Of a stretch of DNA of 64,000 nucleotides, positions 37,391 through 45,138 are shown one piece after another. The position numbers and the translations under genes were made by a program. The notes beneath the pieces are model-generated. The model was not told the DNA's origin, did not search any database, and saw only the letters and a list, made by a program, of their open reading frames with translations. How positions within the stretch are numbered: position 1 is the stretch's first letter; every line of letters starts with the position of its first letter. Source of the stretch: Rhodanobacter sp. (lineage in GTDB: Bacteria; Pseudomonadota; Gammaproteobacteria; Xanthomonadales; Rhodanobacteraceae); the NCBI GenBank assembly GCA_024711345.1, contig JANJTA010000033.1, positions 1 to 64,000 on the forward strand, in the 5' to 3' direction.

Positions 37391-37966
37391 TCAATCCAGC
37401 ACCCGCTTCCCGTAGGCGAAATGATCGCCCCAGTACGGCCCGTCGATGTCGTCCAGCCGCACCGTGCCGCCGCTGTTCGGCGCGTGCACGAAGCGGCCCT
37501 TGCCGACGTAGACGCCGACGTGGCTGATCGCGCCGCCAATGTCGAAGAACACCAGGTCGCCGCTGGCCAGCTGGGTCATCCGGCGCACCTTGCGGCCGTC
37601 CATCGCGGCCATTTCGTGCGAAGTGCGCGGCAGACGGATGTTGGCGGCGGTGCGGTAGATGTAGTCGACCAGGCCGCTGCAGTCGAAGCCTCCGGCAGGC
37701 GTGTTGCCGCCCCAGCGGTATGGCGTGCCGACCAGGCCGATCGCGCGGAACAGGATGTCGTTCGCCTCGCCGGCGCTGGCGGCCGAAGGCGCGCGCGGCG
37801 GCAGGCTGGCCAGTGCGGAGTGCGAGATTCCCGAGCCGGGCGATCGCCGCTGCGGGCCACTCGCGCACGCGGCCAGCAACAGCATGGCGACGAGCAGCAG
37901 CACGTGCTGCATGGCTGCACGCGCTGGCCACGGGGCCGTTTCGGGAACGCGGTGGTGCTGTGGCAT
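37391..37966 (-). CDS. NlpC/P60 (C40) family lipoprotein peptidase
   Basis: A 191-aa protein with an N-terminal lipoprotein signal (VLLLVAMLLLAAC, Cys near 34) and a C40 peptidase domain. The catalytic Cys is in GGFDCSGLVDYIYR (about residue 95), the His in AISHVGVYVG (about 144), and RFVHAPNSG gives the third polar residue. YRWGGNTPAGGFDCSG is the classic family motif. It probably cuts peptidoglycan stem peptides (gamma-D-Glu-diaminopimelate) at the outer membrane. The start at 37966 has GAGG upstream; ATG 37912 would give a more compact lipoprotein signal. Confidence 0.9.
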   Translation of the reverse strand: MPQHHRVPETAPWPARAAMQHVLLLVAMLLLAACASGPQRRSPGSGISHSALASLPPRAPSAASAGEANDILFRAIGLVGTPYRWGGNTPAGGFDCSGLVDYIYRTAANIRLPRTSHEMAAMDGRKVRRMTQLASGDLVFFDIGGAISHVGVYVGKGRFVHAPNSGGTVRLDDIDGPYWGDHFAYGKRVLD

Positions 37967-38136
37967 CGGGCGGCCTCGGCAGGCGACGCCGCGAGATTAT
38001 CAAGCCGACAAATCGCATGCAAATCAATTGATTCGATGCCGGTTTGAAGGAGGGTTCTGAACCGGAATCGCGGTCCGATGGCCGGCTTGAAAAGCAGCTC
38101 CTTGGCGCATCGCCAGCGGCTGCGGCGCGCGTCGCG

Positions 38137-39582
38137 TCAGGGTCGCGCGACCATGATGGCGTGCTCGTTCAAGGTCAGCCCATCGGCACCCACGCTGCGC
38201 AGTCGGTAGGCGCCAGGGCGCAGGTAAAGCACGTTCTTCGCCTCGCGCAGGAAGAGGTAGCGATCGGCGGCCACGGCGTCGGCGGACTCGTTGGCGTAGT
38301 GCGCCTCGACCAGGCACGGGAATTTCTTCGCGCAGGCCTCGCTGTCGACGGGCACCGCAATGCGCTGGCCGTCGAGCGAGAGCCAGGCGGGCCGGTGACC
38401 GCGATTGGCGGGCGGCAGCACGGCGCGCTGCTTGCCGTCGATCGACAGCCAGAGCGGCCCTTGCATGTAGTCGGAAGGCACCGGGTTGGCCGGCGGGAGG
38501 ATGATGCTGAGGTCGTACAGCCCGGGCCTGGCGCTCCATGGCACGTGGTCGTCGCGCCGCAGCAGCGCGATCGGCCCGGTGGGATGGAACGTGGCGACGA
38601 TTTTGGCGTAGACGTCGGTCGTCGGGCGTGCCGGCAGGTCGCCGGGACCGCTGGAGTCCGGCGCCTGCCGGGCCGTCTGCGTGAGCGTCTCGAACTTCCG
38701 CAGGGCCTGGCGGAACGCGCGGTACGCCAGGGCCTCGCTACGGGAGTTGTCCTCGCGCACGTCGGTCTGGTCGACCGACAAGGGCTCGAGGCCGCTGAGC
38801 CTGCTCAATTGCATCGCCATCGGCCGGGTCGAACCGATCCGGCCACGCTGCTTGTCGATGTGGGCGTAACCGGCGTGCACGAAGAGCTTCCCCTCGGGGT
38901 GGTGGGCGAAGACCTGCTCGTACAGGTTCCTGGCCTGGCCGTCCTCGCGACCCTGCGGCGCGGCATCGTCCGCTTCGTAGGGAACGATGACGTAGCCCAG
39001 CCGGATGGCCTCGCGCACGATGTCGCCGTACAACGGCTCGTGGAGGTATTCGCTGCCGCTGCTGGCCACCGGGTAGCCGCGTTTCATGAGCGAAACATCC
39101 CGGCGGTCGAGAGCCTCGGCGGCGAAGTGCGTGTAGCCCTCCGCACGCAGGCGCGGCAACAACATCAGGGTCAGCTCGCGGGTATGCCCGTCATGGTGGG
39201 CCTCGTTCACCATCACCAGGCGCCGGTCGCGAGCCAGCGCGGCAATGGCATCGACGGCGTCGACCGCCTGCCAGCGATCGGCCTGCGGTGCGCTCGAACC
39301 TTTCGGCAATTCGTTGCGCAACGGGAAATCGCGAACCGCCTCGCTGTAAAGCCCCAGCTCGTTTTCGCTGAAGGCCAGCATTTGCTGGGCGAGCAGCCGG
39401 TCGTTGCCGGTCAACTGCGGCGTTGCCGCGATGAGGTATTCGTAGCGGGCCAGTTCGCCGGTCAACGGCTGCAGTTCATCGAACAGGCTCGATGGCGCTC
39501 CCTTTTGCGCGGCGTGGGCGCCGCTGCAAGCCATGGCCAGCGTCAGCAGGATCCAGGTGGCGGCAGACGGGCGTTGATGCAT
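38137..39582 (-). CDS. Secreted protein with ChaN/EreA-like motifs, paralogue A
   Basis: A 481-aa protein with a signal peptide (cut after AHAAQ near residue 25). A helical segment (about 30-85, with QQMLAFSENELGLYSEA) precedes the core: RRLVMVNEAHHDGHTREL (about 118-135), THFAAEALD, GSEYLHEPLYGDIVREAIRL and GKLFVHAGYAHIDKQRGRIG. A GExH-type strand, a later Glu, and an HAGYAH turn are the signature of the Tiki/ChaN/EreA-like superfamily (haem-binding uptake, erythromycin esterase). The C-terminal part (about 350-481) is a beta-rich domain ending LYLRPGAYRLRSVGADG. It is about half identical in the core to the next gene upstream. Activity is unknown. Confidence 0.72.
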   Translation of the reverse strand: MHQRPSAATWILLTLAMACSGAHAAQKGAPSSLFDELQPLTGELARYEYLIAATPQLTGNDRLLAQQMLAFSENELGLYSEAVRDFPLRNELPKGSSAPQADRWQAVDAVDAIAALARDRRLVMVNEAHHDGHTRELTLMLLPRLRAEGYTHFAAEALDRRDVSLMKRGYPVASSGSEYLHEPLYGDIVREAIRLGYVIVPYEADDAAPQGREDGQARNLYEQVFAHHPEGKLFVHAGYAHIDKQRGRIGSTRPMAMQLSRLSGLEPLSVDQTDVREDNSRSEALAYRAFRQALRKFETLTQTARQAPDSSGPGDLPARPTTDVYAKIVATFHPTGPIALLRRDDHVPWSARPGLYDLSIILPPANPVPSDYMQGPLWLSIDGKQRAVLPPANRGHRPAWLSLDGQRIAVPVDSEACAKKFPCLVEAHYANESADAVAADRYLFLREAKNVLYLRPGAYRLRSVGADGLTLNEHAIMVARP

Positions 39583-39669
39583 GGGCTTTCCACCTGCAAT
39601 GCGTTATGCGAATCCGGACCGGGCTTCCACGATGCCGCGCCAGGCAACGCCGTCGACTGCCTCGATGGC

Positions 39670-41019
39670 CTAACGCTCGTTGACGGTGATGACCTGCTCG
39701 GCCAGGGTCTTGCCGCGCATGTCCCACGCGCGCAGTCGATAGCGTCCAGGTCGCAGATACAGCTTGCTTGCCGTGTCGCCCTGCATGAACGCGTAGCGGT
39801 CGGCGGCGATGGCGTCATCGTCTTCATCGGCATAGTGCGCGTCGACGACGCAGGGCGTGGTGACCCGGCACAGGGTGGTGCTGATGGCGTAGGGGTAGCG
39901 TTCGTCGTGCAGAGTGAGCCACTCCGGCCGTTGCGTGTTGACGACGTGCGCCAGCATGGGCTGGTTGCGAACCATGTCGTGCACGATGGTCGACGGCTGG
40001 GTATAACCGCTCTCGACGGCGCGCTGGCCGGCGGCCGGTGGCAGCAGCACGTTGAGGTCGTATTGCTCCGGGTGTGCGCTCCATGGCTTGCCGGTGTTGC
40101 GGTCCAGCAGCACGAAGGGATCCCTGGAAGGGAAGTTCCGGACCAGTGCCGTGTAGGCGTCCGGTTCGGCAGGAATCTGCTCGCGGAACTGGGTCTGGTC
40201 GATCGACAGCGGCTCGATGCCGGTCAACTGTTGCAATTGCATGGCCATCGGCGCGGTGCTGCCCAGGCGCCCCTTGGCCTTGTCGATGTGTGCGTAGCCG
40301 GCGTGGACGAACAGCTTGGCGTCGGGGTTCCTGGCGAACACTTTCCGGTACAGGTTGCTGGCCTGCCCGGTTTCGCGTTCCTGCGTGCTGCGGCTGTCCA
40401 CGTCGTAGGACACGACCCTGAAGCCCAGCCGGATCGCGGTGCGCACGATTTCGCCGTAGGAGGGTTCGCGCAGGTATTCGCTGCCGCTGTTCGCGGTCGG
40501 GTAGCCGCGGTTCATTAGGCTGGCGTCCTTGTCCAGCAGCGCCTCCGCCGCGAAATGATCGAAGCCGAGCGCGCGCAGGCGAGGCAACAGCGCCAGCGTG
40601 AGCTGCCGGGTATGGGCGTCGTGATGTGCCTCGTTGATCAGCACGATGCGGCGGTCGGCGGCTTGCCCGACGATGACGTCGACGGCATCGGCGGCCTTCC
40701 ACTGGGCCGCCGTGGGAAGGGCGAGGTCCGCGGCCACGTGGCTCTTCAGCGGAAAGTCGCGCAACGCCTCGTTGTAGAGGCCCAGCTCGTTCTCGACCGA
40801 GGCGAACATCTGCATCGCGAGCGGCCGGTCGGCGGCGGGAAGCTCCTGCGCCTTCTTGATCAGGTAGACGTAGCGGGCCAGGTCGTTGGGTTGTTGCCTC
40901 AGCCCGTGGAACATCTCGACGGCCGCAGGACTGAAGCTCTGCGCCCGCGCCGCTGTGATCAAGGCCAGGCTCAGGCAGAGCGCGGCGGGAATCATTCGGA
41001 ACAGCATCCTGACCGGCAT
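39670..41019 (-). CDS. Secreted protein with ChaN/EreA-like motifs, paralogue B
   Basis: A 449-aa secreted protein (signal peptide, cut after ARA-Q near residue 26) that is a tandem paralogue of the gene downstream. Matching blocks are QMFASVENELGLYNEALRDFP, RRIVLINEAHHDAHTRQLTL, FAAEALLDKDASLMNRGYP, GSEYLREPSYGEIVRTAIRL, KLFVHAGYAHIDKAKGRLGS, and a C-terminal LYLRPGRYRLRAWDMRGKTL. A Cys pair (TTLCRVTTPCVV) in the C-terminal domain aligns with ACAKKFPCLV of paralogue A and may form a disulfide. The 87-base gap suggests one transcript. Divergent from hutG. A run of G bases before the ATG may serve as ribosome binding site. Confidence 0.72.
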   Translation of the reverse strand: MPVRMLFRMIPAALCLSLALITAARAQSFSPAAVEMFHGLRQQPNDLARYVYLIKKAQELPAADRPLAMQMFASVENELGLYNEALRDFPLKSHVAADLALPTAAQWKAADAVDVIVGQAADRRIVLINEAHHDAHTRQLTLALLPRLRALGFDHFAAEALLDKDASLMNRGYPTANSGSEYLREPSYGEIVRTAIRLGFRVVSYDVDSRSTQERETGQASNLYRKVFARNPDAKLFVHAGYAHIDKAKGRLGSTAPMAMQLQQLTGIEPLSIDQTQFREQIPAEPDAYTALVRNFPSRDPFVLLDRNTGKPWSAHPEQYDLNVLLPPAAGQRAVESGYTQPSTIVHDMVRNQPMLAHVVNTQRPEWLTLHDERYPYAISTTLCRVTTPCVVDAHYADEDDDAIAADRYAFMQGDTASKLYLRPGRYRLRAWDMRGKTLAEQVITVNER

Positions 41020-41118
41020 CTTCGACCCCCCCTGGACGATTTGGAGCTAGCGTGCCTGCGCAGGCTCCCGCAGGCAAGCGCTGGGCGAGCGGGCGCCGGG
41101 AGGCGGCGATGGAGTGGG

Positions 41119-41124
41119 TACAAT
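41119..41124 (+). promoter_or_regulatory. Candidate -10 box of hutG (near-leaderless)
   Basis: TACAAT at 41119-41124 lies only six bases before the hutG ATG, with no ribosome binding site between. If used, transcription would begin at or next to the start codon, giving a leaderless mRNA. No good -35 box is seen. Confidence 0.4.
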
Positions 41125-41130
41125 GCCGCG

Positions 41131-41913
41131 ATGACCACCACCTTCACTCTGCAGCGCGGCCATGTGCCGCTGCTGATCAGCTTGCCGCACGACGGCAGCT
41201 TCATCCCCGACGACATCGCGGCGCGGATGCGCCCGGCAGCCCGGCGGGCGCCGGACACCGACTGGCATGTCGGCCGGCTGTACGAACCGCTGGCGCAGGC
41301 GCTTGGCGCCAGCGTGCTGAAACCGGTGGCGTCGCGCTATGTGGTCGACCTGAACCGCCCCGCCGATGGCCACGCGCTGTACCCGGGCCAGCGCGAGACC
41401 GGCCTGATTCCGCTGCTCGGTTTCGATGGCGAACCGTTGTATCTGGACGGCGAGGAGCCCGATGACGCCGAAATTCAACGGCGCGTGAATGATGGCTGGC
41501 GACCCTATCACCAGGCCATCGCGCAGGAACTTGCGCGGCTGCGCGCCGAGCATGGCCGGGCCGTGCTGTGGGAGGGGCATTCGATCCGCAGCCGGGTGCC
41601 CATGCTGTTCGACGGTCGGCTGCCGGATTTCAACCTCGGCACGGCGGGCGGAGCCAGTTGCACTCCCGCGCTGCAGGAGCGGCTGCAGGCCTGCCTGGCG
41701 GCGCAGTCGCGCTTCGATTTTGCCGTCAATGGCCGCTTCAAGGGTGGCTACATCACGCGCCATTACGGCACACCGGCAAACGGCGTGCAGGCCGTGCAAC
41801 TGGAGCTGGCCCAGCTCAATTACATGGATGAAGAGAGCTTCGCGTATGACGAGGCGAAGGCGCCGGCGGTGCAGGAGCTGATCGGTCGGCTGCTGCAGCT
41901 TTGCCTGGCTTGA
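41131..41913 (+). CDS. hutG: N-formylglutamate deformylase
   Basis: A 260-aa zinc hydrolase of the FGase family that releases formate from N-formylglutamate, the last step of one histidine degradation route. PLLISLPHDGSFIPDDIA holds the first metal ligand (His near residue 20), TDWHVGRLY the second, and the WEGHSIRSRVPMLFDG motif a third His, followed by GYITRHYG. No other hut gene is near, so it may serve another source of N-formylglutamate or work with hut genes elsewhere. Start ATG 41131 gives MTTTFTLQRG. Confidence 0.9.
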   Translation: MTTTFTLQRGHVPLLISLPHDGSFIPDDIAARMRPAARRAPDTDWHVGRLYEPLAQALGASVLKPVASRYVVDLNRPADGHALYPGQRETGLIPLLGFDGEPLYLDGEEPDDAEIQRRVNDGWRPYHQAIAQELARLRAEHGRAVLWEGHSIRSRVPMLFDGRLPDFNLGTAGGASCTPALQERLQACLAAQSRFDFAVNGRFKGGYITRHYGTPANGVQAVQLELAQLNYMDEESFAYDEAKAPAVQELIGRLLQLCLA

Positions 41914-42100
41914 GCGCAACTAATTGCGGGCGCGATCGGCGGCGGTGAAAGTCAAGCTGCCCGCGCGCTCGTGGCGCGGACAGCCACGGTAGCCATTCAG
42001 CCTTCGTACGTCATGGCCGTCGCATCGTCGGTTTCGTCGCGCCGCCCGAGGTGCCGGGTTCCGGCCGGGTCCGCGATACCAACGTCCGAGGCTCGACATC

Positions 42101-42361
42101 ATGATGCGTAAACTTCTGACCGCTGCCCTGGTCGTGGCAGGCGTTGTGCTTTCCGGTTCCGTGCTGGCCCAGGCGACTCCGGCGCCGCAGGCGACCGCTC
42201 CGGCGGCGCAAGCGGACCCGGCGGCTCCTGCTGCGGCCACGACGGCGAGCACCGCGCCGAAAACGACCATGCACCACAAGTCGCACCACAAGTCCCATCA
42301 CCACAAGAGCCACAAGGCGGCCGCCGGCGCCACGCCGGCGCCGGCGTCGACCGCGGGCTGA
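42101..42361 (+). CDS. Small secreted His/Lys-rich protein
   Basis: An 86-aa protein with a signal peptide (cut after LAQA near residue 25). The mature part is Ala/Pro/Thr-rich, then has a basic HHKSHHKSHHHKSHK cluster (about 57-71) and an Ala/Pro tail. No known domain. The His cluster could bind metal ions or buffer acid; acid-shock proteins such as Asr share this composition, but similarity is only in bias. A tandem ATGATG allows a start at 42101 or 42104. It has its own terminator, so it is a single-gene unit. The stretch 41914-42100 upstream shows nothing else. Confidence 0.65.
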   Translation: MMRKLLTAALVVAGVVLSGSVLAQATPAPQATAPAAQADPAAPAAATTASTAPKTTMHHKSHHKSHHHKSHKAAAGATPAPASTAG

Positions 42362-42380
42362 TGTTGTCGTAGCGGATCGG

Positions 42381-42411
42381 AACCCCGCCGGTACCGTCCG
42401 GCGGGGTTTTT
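42381..42411 (+). terminator. Strong Rho-independent terminator
   Basis: AACCCCGCCGG at 42381-42391 pairs with CCGGCGGGGTT at 42398-42408 around a six-base loop, followed by TTTTT. It ends the small His-rich gene and may also end the convergent operon when read on the other strand. Confidence 0.88.
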
Positions 42412-42445
42412 CATGTGCGGCCGGTGCGCCTGCAGTCCGCGCGGC

Positions 42446-42871
42446 TCAGGGCGGCGGCAAGGCCGCGATGCATTTCAGCTCGATCGCGATCGGCGTGGGC
42501 AGCGCGGCGATGCCCACCGTGGTGCGACAGGCGTCGACGCCGGCGAAGTGCTCCGCATAGAGGCGGTTGTAGGTGGTGAAATCGCGCTGCATGTCGGTGA
42601 GGAACACGGTGACGTCGAGCAGGTCTTCCCAGCGCGCACCACTGGCCTCCAGCACGGCGCGCACGTTGGCGAACACCTGCCGGCACTGCGCCTCGATGTC
42701 GTAGCCGGTCAGCCGTCCATCCGCGTCGTGCACGTTGCCGGGAATCGCGTTGCTGCCGGGTTGGCGCGGACCCACGCCGGACAGGAACAGCAGGTTGCCG
42801 ACGCGCCGCGCGTGCGGATAGGCGCCAACCGGCGCGGGGGCGGCGTCGGTGCGGATGCTGCCGCCGCTCAC
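42446..42871 (-). CDS. RidA family protein, probable 2-aminomuconate deaminase
   Basis: A 141-aa RidA/YjgF-fold protein. APAPVGAYPHARRVGNLLFLSGVGPR at the N-terminus and CRTTVGIAALPTPIAIELKCIA at the C-terminus match the 2-aminomuconate deaminases of the kynurenine pathway (such as the NbaF type) better than general RidA. The Arg of the CRTTV motif is the usual ligand-binding residue. It begins with GTG inside the carbonic anhydrase stop. Two genes upstream lies 2-aminomuconic semialdehyde dehydrogenase, which makes its substrate; deamination gives 4-oxalocrotonate. Confidence 0.85.
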   Translation of the reverse strand: MSGGSIRTDAAPAPVGAYPHARRVGNLLFLSGVGPRQPGSNAIPGNVHDADGRLTGYDIEAQCRQVFANVRAVLEASGARWEDLLDVTVFLTDMQRDFTTYNRLYAEHFAGVDACRTTVGIAALPTPIAIELKCIAALPPP

Positions 42872-43533
42872 GCGGCGCCTGCCCAGCGGCGGGTGAGCTG
42901 GGTCACTGCCTGCTGGTAGGCCTCGGGCACCTGTTCGCGGCTGCGCGCGTCCAGTCCGAGGTCGTGGATGTGGCCGTCGTCAAGGCCGTAGATCCATGCG
43001 TGCACGGCCAACGGCTGGCCGCGTTCCCAGGCTTCGCGCACCACCGTGGTATGGCACACGTTGAGCGCCTGCTCCAGCGCGTTCAGTTCGCACAGGTGCG
43101 CGTGGCGCATGGCGAACGACTGCGCCGGGTCGAGCTTGTCGGCGTGTTTCATGGCGATGTCGGTGATGTGCCTGAGCCAGTTGTCGATCAGGCCGAGGCG
43201 GCTTTCCTTCAGCACGGCGCCGACGCCGCCGCAACCGTAATGGCCGACCACCAGGATGTGCTTCACCTTGAGCACGTCGACCGCGAACTGGATGGTGCTG
43301 AGCGCATTGAGGTCGGTGTGCACCACCACGTTGGCGACGTTGCGATGCACGAAGATCTCGCCCGGCGGCAAATCGACGATCTGCGTGGCCGGCACGCGCG
43401 AGTCGGAGCAGCCGATCCACAGGTAGCGCGGTGCCTGCTGCTGCGAGAGCTGCTCGAAGAAGGTCGGGTCCTGCGCGGTGACCTGGGCGGCCCAGCGGCG
43501 GTTGTTGGCAAGCAGATCTTTCAGTGAATTCAT
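42868..43533 (-). CDS. can: Beta-class carbonic anhydrase
   Basis: A 221-aa zinc enzyme that interconverts CO2 and bicarbonate. The metal site is visible as CSDSR (Cys about 42, Asp 44, Arg 46) and HYGCGGVGA (His about 98, Cys about 101). Length and sequence (NRRWAAQVTAQDPTFFEQLS at the start) match E. coli Can (220). The ATG overlaps the dehydrogenase stop as TGATG and its own stop overlaps the RidA GTG, so it is embedded in the 2-aminomuconate operon. This placement is unusual. Confidence 0.95.
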   Translation of the reverse strand: MNSLKDLLANNRRWAAQVTAQDPTFFEQLSQQQAPRYLWIGCSDSRVPATQIVDLPPGEIFVHRNVANVVVHTDLNALSTIQFAVDVLKVKHILVVGHYGCGGVGAVLKESRLGLIDNWLRHITDIAMKHADKLDPAQSFAMRHAHLCELNALEQALNVCHTTVVREAWERGQPLAVHAWIYGLDDGHIHDLGLDARSREQVPEAYQQAVTQLTRRWAGAA

Positions 43534-45050
43534 CAGGGCTCCGTGGGTTTCGCCTGCGAGTTCTGGCGCTGCGGCGGGGCCGCTGCGTAGGCAACGCAGA
43601 TGTTTTTCGGTTCGGTGAAAAAGTGCAGCGCCTCGTTGCCGCCCTCGCGGCCGAGCCCGGATTGCTTGACCCCGCCGAACGGCGTGCGCAGGTCGCGCAG
43701 CAGCCAGCAGTTGATCCAGACGATGCCGAAGTCGAGCCGGGCGGCGAGCCGGTGGGCGCGCGCGAGGTCGCGCGTCCACAGCGAGGCGGCCAGCCCGTAG
43801 CGGCTGTCGTTGGCGATCGCCAGCGCCTCGGCTTCGTCCTCGAACGGGATCAGGCTGACCACCGGGCCGAAGATTTCCTGCTGGTTGGTCTGCGCTGCGG
43901 ACGGCAGGCCCTCGATCACCGTCGGCGCGATGAACCAGCCGCCGGCACAGCGGCCGGGCAAGCGGAGCGCGCCGCCGCCGCAGAGCACGCGGCCGCCTTC
44001 GGCACGTGCCTGCTCGATGCAACCGAGCACCTTGTCGTAGTGCGCCTGCGAGACCAGCGCGCCGAGGTCGCTGCCGGCGTCATCCGGATCGCCCACGCGC
44101 AGTGCCTGCACGCGCGCCAGGTAGCGCTCGCGGAACGCGTCGTAGATCGAACGCTGCACCAGCAGGCGCGAGCCGCACAGGCAGATCTCGCCCTGGTTGG
44201 CGAAGCCCGAGCGCACGATGGTGTCCAGGTTCGCGTCGGACAGCTCGGCGTCGGCGAACACGATCGCCGGGTTCTTGCCGCCCATCTCCAGCGAGACCTT
44301 CTTGAACTGCGCCGCCGCGATGGCGGTGATCCGCGCCCCGGTGGCGGTGCTGCCGGTGAAGGAGACCGCCTTGACCGCGGGGTGTTCGACGATCGCCTGG
44401 CCCACGGCGGGGCCGCGGCCGTGCACGATGTTGAGCACGCCGGGCGGAAAGCCGGCCTCGATGCCCAGCTCGCCGAGCAGGGCGGCGGTGCACGGCGTCA
44501 CTTCCGACGGTTTGGCCACCACCGTGTTGCCGGCGGCCAGCGCCGGCGCGATCTTCCAGCTGAACAGGTACAGCGGCAGGTTCCACGGGCTGATGCAGCC
44601 GACCACGCCGAGCGGCTGGCGCAAGGTGTAGTTGATCGCGCCGAAGCCACCGGCGCCGGCTTCCATCGCGTGCGATTCGCTGCCCCAGCCGACGATCGCG
44701 GCGGCGAAGTAGCGCAGGTTGCTGACTGCGCGCGGGATGTCGAGGCGGCGTGCGAGGCCCAGCGGCTTGCCGCTGTCGCGCGATTCCAGTGCGGCGAATT
44801 CCTCCAGCCGCGCCTCGACCAGGTCGGCCAGCCGGTTCAGGTAGTGTGCGCGCTGCTCGATCGGCGTGGTGGCCCACTCCGGTGCGGCGCGGCGGGCGGC
44901 ATCCACCGCGGCAGCCACATCCGCCGCGGTCGAATCGGGGCACTGCATGAAGACCTGGCCGGTCGCGGGCTCGTGCACGTCGAGCCATGCATCGAGACGT
45001 GGCGCCTGCGGGCGACCATCGATCAGGTTGGCTAGGCGCGGAGTAGGCAT
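43533..45050 (-). CDS. 2-Aminomuconic semialdehyde dehydrogenase family protein
   Basis: A 505-aa NAD-dependent aldehyde dehydrogenase. The catalytic Glu is in LEMGGKNPAIVF (about residue 257) and the Cys in NQGEICLCGSRL (about 291-293); FTGSTATG is the cofactor loop. The start with NLIDGRPQAP and the C-terminal FGGVKQSGLGREGGNEALHFFTEPKNI match the 2-hydroxy/2-aminomuconic semialdehyde subfamily. With the RidA deaminase two genes on, it points to the lower kynurenine pathway of tryptophan breakdown. I start at ATG 45050; a GTG at 45086 is the alternative. Confidence 0.88.
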   Translation of the reverse strand: MPTPRLANLIDGRPQAPRLDAWLDVHEPATGQVFMQCPDSTAADVAAAVDAARRAAPEWATTPIEQRAHYLNRLADLVEARLEEFAALESRDSGKPLGLARRLDIPRAVSNLRYFAAAIVGWGSESHAMEAGAGGFGAINYTLRQPLGVVGCISPWNLPLYLFSWKIAPALAAGNTVVAKPSEVTPCTAALLGELGIEAGFPPGVLNIVHGRGPAVGQAIVEHPAVKAVSFTGSTATGARITAIAAAQFKKVSLEMGGKNPAIVFADAELSDANLDTIVRSGFANQGEICLCGSRLLVQRSIYDAFRERYLARVQALRVGDPDDAGSDLGALVSQAHYDKVLGCIEQARAEGGRVLCGGGALRLPGRCAGGWFIAPTVIEGLPSAAQTNQQEIFGPVVSLIPFEDEAEALAIANDSRYGLAASLWTRDLARAHRLAARLDFGIVWINCWLLRDLRTPFGGVKQSGLGREGGNEALHFFTEPKNICVAYAAAPPQRQNSQAKPTEP

Positions 45051-45138
45051 CGCGACAAGCTTAGAACCAGCGTGCCGCAATTGCACCGGACGCCGGCGTA
45101 TGCGCCAGCGGAAAAACCGGCCGGCAGCAGGCGCGCGC

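Noticed and set aside
42868-44022. A 384-aa fusion of carbonic anhydrase with an upstream domain
   Set aside because: The upstream part is an out-of-frame reading of the dehydrogenase gene; the true start is ATG 43533, giving the normal 221-aa enzyme.
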